Shown one piece after another: positions 60,797 through 64,000 of a stretch of 64,000 bases of DNA. The notes under the pieces were generated by a model, which made no database searches, was not told where the DNA came from, and saw nothing but the letters and a program-made list of their open reading frames with translations. The DNA comes from Dechloromonas denitrificans (lineage in GTDB: Bacteria; Pseudomonadota; Gammaproteobacteria; Burkholderiales; Rhodocyclaceae), in contig NZ_CP075187.1 in NCBI RefSeq assembly GCF_020510665.1, forward strand, positions 1,384,501 to 1,448,500. Reading direction: 5' to 3'. Made by a program: the position numbers and the translations under genes. Within the stretch, counting starts at the first letter, position 1. Each line of letters opens with the position of its first letter.

Positions 60797-62085
60797 GACG
60801 CGCTTTCGCCGGCCAGGCGCCGCAATTCTGCCCTGACCAGTTTTCCGGTCGGGTTGCGTGGCAATCGGTCGAGAAAAACCAGTTTGCGTGGTACGGCTGC
60901 CGAGGGCAGGTGCTGACGGGCATGCCGGGTAATCTGTTCGGCACCGGCTGTGCCGACAATCAGCGCGACGACCAGGTCGCCCCATACCGGGTCGGGCTGG
61001 CCGGTGACGGCAACGTCGATAATGCCGGGGCAAGCGGCGAGGCAGGCTTCGACATCGATCGGGTGAATGTTGCGTCCGCCGCTGATCAGCATGTCATCGG
61101 CCCGGCCGGTCACGGTCAGGCATCCTGTCGCATCGATCCGGCCCAGGTCGCCGGTTGTCAGCCAGCCGTCGGCATCGATTCCGCTGCCATCGAGGTAGCC
61201 GAGCATGAGTTGCTGGCCGCGAACCCGGATTCGGCCATTCGTGTCGATGGCAATTTCGCTGCCGGTCAATGCTTTGCCAACCAGACCTTGTTGCCAGGGG
61301 CCGTCGGTTGGATGGTATGTCGCAATCTGGGCCGATGTTTCGCTCATGCCGTAGCTGGGGTAGACCGGCCAGCCGGCGCCGAGGGCTTTTTCGTACAGCG
61401 CAGGGGCGAGTGCCGCGCCGCCGACCAGAACGTGGCGCAGGCTGGTGGGGGCGGTAATCTGCTTGTCGAGCAATTGGGCCAGCATGGCCGGAACCAGAGA
61501 AATATGTGAAACCGGGTATTTTTCGAGGTCGACCGCAATATTCTCGATGCTAAAACCTTCGTGCAGCAGCACGCTGGCGCCGGCCTGGGCGCAGCGCCAC
61601 AGGATCGACTGGCCGCCGATGTGATAGAGCGGCAGGCAGTTGAGCCAGATGTCAGCCGGATGGAGCGGCAAGTGCTGGTTGGATGCCCGGGCGGCCGCGG
61701 CCATGCCTGTGCTGCCGAGCAATACGGCCCGGGCTTCGCCCTCGCTGCCGCTGGTCGAAATGATCAAGGCTGTTTCGCCAGGAAGCTCGACGTTTTGCAG
61801 TGCGGCCCGGTTTTTCTCGATGCTGGCCGGATTGTTGCGGTCGACGGGCCAGAAAGGACATTTTTCGATGGCGCAGCGATACGCTTGTCGAGCCAGCGCC
61901 AGGCTGCTGCCTGAGGCGATCAGTGGTGCGTTGGGTGCGCCTGTCTTGCTGCTTTGTTCTGCTTGGGCATCGGCCAGTAGTTCGGCGTAGCTCCAGGATT
62001 GGCCGGCAGCGATCAGGGCTGGTGCAGCCTGTCCATGGCGGGCGTGAAGATAGAGGCTGTCGGCGAGTGAAATGGCATCCTTCAT
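60793..62085 (-). CDS. menE: O-succinylbenzoate-CoA ligase-like AMP-forming enzyme
   Basis: ANL-superfamily ligase of 430 residues. AMP-binding motif in STSGSEGEARAVLLG, CLPLYHIGG, YGMSETSAQIATY, the Asp motif TTGDLGRID, and the C-terminal Lys in LPRNPTGKLVRAELR. The short length and menF coupling favour MenE. No menD, menB, menC or menA is beside it. Aryl-adenylating enzymes of siderophore pathways are usually about 100 residues longer. The 206-base gap upstream is a divergent promoter region shared with the TonB receptor. Confidence 0.8.
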   Translation of the reverse strand: MKDAISLADSLYLHARHGQAAPALIAAGQSWSYAELLADAQAEQSSKTGAPNAPLIASGSSLALARQAYRCAIEKCPFWPVDRNNPASIEKNRAALQNVELPGETALIISTSGSEGEARAVLLGSTGMAAAARASNQHLPLHPADIWLNCLPLYHIGGQSILWRCAQAGASVLLHEGFSIENIAVDLEKYPVSHISLVPAMLAQLLDKQITAPTSLRHVLVGGAALAPALYEKALGAGWPVYPSYGMSETSAQIATYHPTDGPWQQGLVGKALTGSEIAIDTNGRIRVRGQQLMLGYLDGSGIDADGWLTTGDLGRIDATGCLTVTGRADDMLISGGRNIHPIDVEACLAACPGIIDVAVTGQPDPVWGDLVVALIVGTAGAEQITRHARQHLPSAAVPRKLVFLDRLPRNPTGKLVRAELRRLAGESAS

Positions 62086-62291
62086 GAGCGAACCATTATA
62101 CGCAGTGAGATTGTTTTTTCGGGATAACGCAGATCAAGGAAAAGAGCCTTCCATTGCCTGTATTTGGCTGATTTCACCGGGTATTGCAGCGATGTCAGAA
62201 ATAAGTTTGAAAAGGATATCTTGACCTTGCTTGCAAGGCTTAATGTGGGGAAAATCAGTACATCAATAACGATAAATTTCGGCGAACGAAA

Positions 62292-64000
62292 ATGCGCTGC
62301 AAAAAAGTGCTTTCGCTTATGCTGCTGGCTTGGGGGGGTGATGTGCTGGCCGGCAGTGCAGTGGATGAGATGGGTCTTGAGGAGCTGACCAAGGCCGATA
62401 TCACCTCGGTTTCCCGCAAGAGCCAGAGTCTGTCCGATGTGCCGGCTGCGGCGTTCGTGATTTCGGCCGAAGACATCCGGCGCTCCGGTGCGCAGGCCTT
62501 GCCCGATGTGCTGCGGATGGTACCTGGGATCGAAGTAGCGCAGATCGATAGCGCACGCTATGCAGTGACCGCCCGCGGCTTCAATGGCCGCTTTGCCAAT
62601 AAATTGCAGGTTCTGGTCGATGGTCGCAGTGTTTATCACCCGATTTTCTCCGGGGTGATGTGGGAGGCCGACCTGATCGCGCTGGAGGATATTGAGCGCG
62701 TCGAGGTCATTCGCGGGCCGGGGGCTGCGATGTGGGGCGTCAATGCCGTCAATGGCGTGATCAACATCATCAGCCGTCACACCCGCCATCAGGGTGGGGG
62801 AGAGGCGGTGGCCAGTCTTGGAACGCAGGGCAAGGCCGGCCTTTACGCCCGTTATGGCGGACAACTGGATGAACACACCAGCTGGAAAATGTCGGTTCAG
62901 GGACGTCATGCCGAACCGTCGCAGCTTTATGCCTCAGGCGGTGAGAACGTCGATCGCCTGAACAACGGCGTGCTCGATTTTCGTCTCGACAAGGATCTGG
63001 GCGCCGGCCACGACCTGACTCTCTGGGCCAATGTCGTGCGTTCCTCGCTTGGCGATCAGTGGCGCCTGAATCCGCAATATTCGGGAGGCGGTAGCTTTCT
63101 CGGGATGAACAGCTATCTGATCCAGCAAAGCTATACGAGCCAAAGCTTGATGGGGCGTTATCGCTGGTTGTCCGATAGCGGTGTCGAGTCATCGCTACAA
63201 ATGGCCATGACCGACTCAGGGATCGAGATCAGCGAGTATTTCAAGGAAGAACGGACAACCTACGATCTCGACTACCAGGCGCGCTACGCATTTGCCGGGC
63301 ACGACCTGTTGTGGGGCGGGAGCCACCGGACAACGTCGGATTCGGTGATCTCTGCGACCAGCGTGGTATCGATGGCCAATCCGGACTATACGGATCGCAG
63401 CACCGGAGTCTTCGTTCATGACGACTGGACGCTGATCAGCGATCGCCTCGTTCTGGGCGCCGGGGCGCGCTGGGATCATCCGATGCGTGGCGGCAATACT
63501 TTTTCACCCAGCGCCAGCCTGATGTGGACGCCGAGTCGCAGCGACAGCGTGTGGTTGAAATACGCCCGGGCACCCAGAGTGCCGGCGAGAGCCGAACGCG
63601 ATGTCACCATCTTTGCCGGTGTGGTTCGTCCATCGGCCGAATCGATGGGCTTGCCGGTTTTTCTTAGAACTCGTCCTTCCCCGCGCACGCTGAAGCCGGA
63701 GGAGGTGGAAGGCTTCGAACTCGGCTATCGCAAGCAACTGACAAGCAACTTCAGTACGGATCTTGCGGTCTACCGCTATCGTTACAAGAATTTGGTTTCC
63801 GGGCTGCCAGTAAGCCAGGATTTCAGCATGTTGCCCTTGAATATCATCCAGAATGTCGAGACATGCAATTGCATGGCAGCCTGGAGCAATGGCGCCGAAT
63901 TCAGCGCCGACTGGCTGGTTTCTGCAGTCTGGCGTTTGCAGCTTTCCTATGCCTGGACACGGCTTGAGTTTGACCGGTCGGCTAATCCAACCTTGAATGC
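62292..64000 (+). CDS. TonB-dependent outer-membrane receptor (3' partial)
   Basis: The frame from ATG 62292 stays open to the window end (569 complete codons). After a signal peptide (residues about 1-20, to VLAGS) comes the plug domain: SVSRKSQSLSDVPAAAFVISAEDIRRSGAQALPDVLRMVPGIEVAQ, ARGFNGRFANKLQVLVDGRSVY, ERVEVIRGPGAAMWGVNAVNGVINIISR, then the barrel with YARAPRVPARAERD and KPEEVEGFELGYRK. The plug type is the common iron-complex receptor kind; the ligand is not readable. The AT-rich start with weak ribosome site suggests regulated expression. The end of the gene lies past base 64000. Confidence 0.9.
   Translation, partial: MRCKKVLSLMLLAWGGDVLAGSAVDEMGLEELTKADITSVSRKSQSLSDVPAAAFVISAEDIRRSGAQALPDVLRMVPGIEVAQIDSARYAVTARGFNGRFANKLQVLVDGRSVYHPIFSGVMWEADLIALEDIERVEVIRGPGAAMWGVNAVNGVINIISRHTRHQGGGEAVASLGTQGKAGLYARYGGQLDEHTSWKMSVQGRHAEPSQLYASGGENVDRLNNGVLDFRLDKDLGAGHDLTLWANVVRSSLGDQWRLNPQYSGGGSFLGMNSYLIQQSYTSQSLMGRYRWLSDSGVESSLQMAMTDSGIEISEYFKEERTTYDLDYQARYAFAGHDLLWGGSHRTTSDSVISATSVVSMANPDYTDRSTGVFVHDDWTLISDRLVLGAGARWDHPMRGGNTFSPSASLMWTPSRSDSVWLKYARAPRVPARAERDVTIFAGVVRPSAESMGLPVFLRTRPSPRTLKPEEVEGFELGYRKQLTSNFSTDLAVYRYRYKNLVSGLPVSQDFSMLPLNIIQNVETCNCMAAWSNGAEFSADWLVSAVWRLQLSYAWTRLEFDRSANPTLN

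Overview
This window looks like chromosome from a Rhodocyclales betaproteobacterium (Dechloromonas/Azonexus-like). The evidence is high-GC codon use, a nifJ-type pyruvate oxidoreductase, NorE/NorF-like subunits, PPK1, RpfE-like/RecJ, monofunctional RelA, and many c-di-GMP and chemotaxis genes. The genus is inferred from gene content; no marker such as rRNA is present. It is almost entirely ordinary, tightly packed chromosome. No gap between genes exceeds 300 bases. I see no tRNA, rRNA, CRISPR array, prophage or defence island. The only mobile element is one intact IS4-family insertion sequence.

Layout. 1-6.3 kb: response-regulator GGDEF/EAL protein (5' end outside the window), zapE, a secretin-N-like exported protein with a small membrane protein, and a PAS-GGDEF-EAL protein. 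6.4-12.5 kb, minus strand: metY, then a coupled set (kinase-fold protein, 166-aa unknown, mnmC), a ~104-bp imperfect palindrome, and lysS. 12.7-21 kb: a three-receiver hybrid kinase, a cupin and prfB (with its programmed +1 frameshift), then an MCP-like protein, a stand-alone NIT-like sensor and a PAS-PAS-GGDEF-EAL protein. 21-31.3 kb: nifJ with a dihydroorotate-dehydrogenase-like partner, then a Mo-hydroxylase operon (2Fe-2S subunit, Tat-exported Mo subunit, xdhC, mocA) divergent from an AraC regulator. 31.4-36.7 kb: VF530-type DNA-binding protein, recJ, RpfE-like gene, lolC, lolD. 36.7-44.8 kb: two tandem 671-aa chemoreceptors, a DUF2062 protein, and a PhnD-like binding protein with a hybrid kinase. 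44.8-54.3 kb: comEC, two alpha/beta hydrolases, mtfA, an EamA transporter, relA, norF/norE-like genes and a hemerythrin. 54.4-64 kb: rhlE, the IS element, ppk1, menF-menE, and a TonB-dependent receptor running off the window end.

How it fits together. Signalling dominates: three GGDEF/EAL proteins, two hybrid kinases, three MCP-type proteins and (p)ppGpp synthesis. Anaerobic or microaerobic redox functions (nifJ, NorEF-like, hemerythrin, men genes, Mo-hydroxylase) are interspersed with housekeeping genes.

The most notable non-coding observations are an IS inserted exactly in the loop of the bidirectional rhlE/ppk terminator while carrying a terminator-like hairpin at each end, and at least eight exact copies of the 12-mer GTCGACCGCAGC on both strands. 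I did not find a convincing undescribed multi-gene system. The nearest candidates are the stand-alone NIT-like sensor trio, the orphan PhnD-like/hybrid-kinase pair, and the kinase-fold/unknown/mnmC set.
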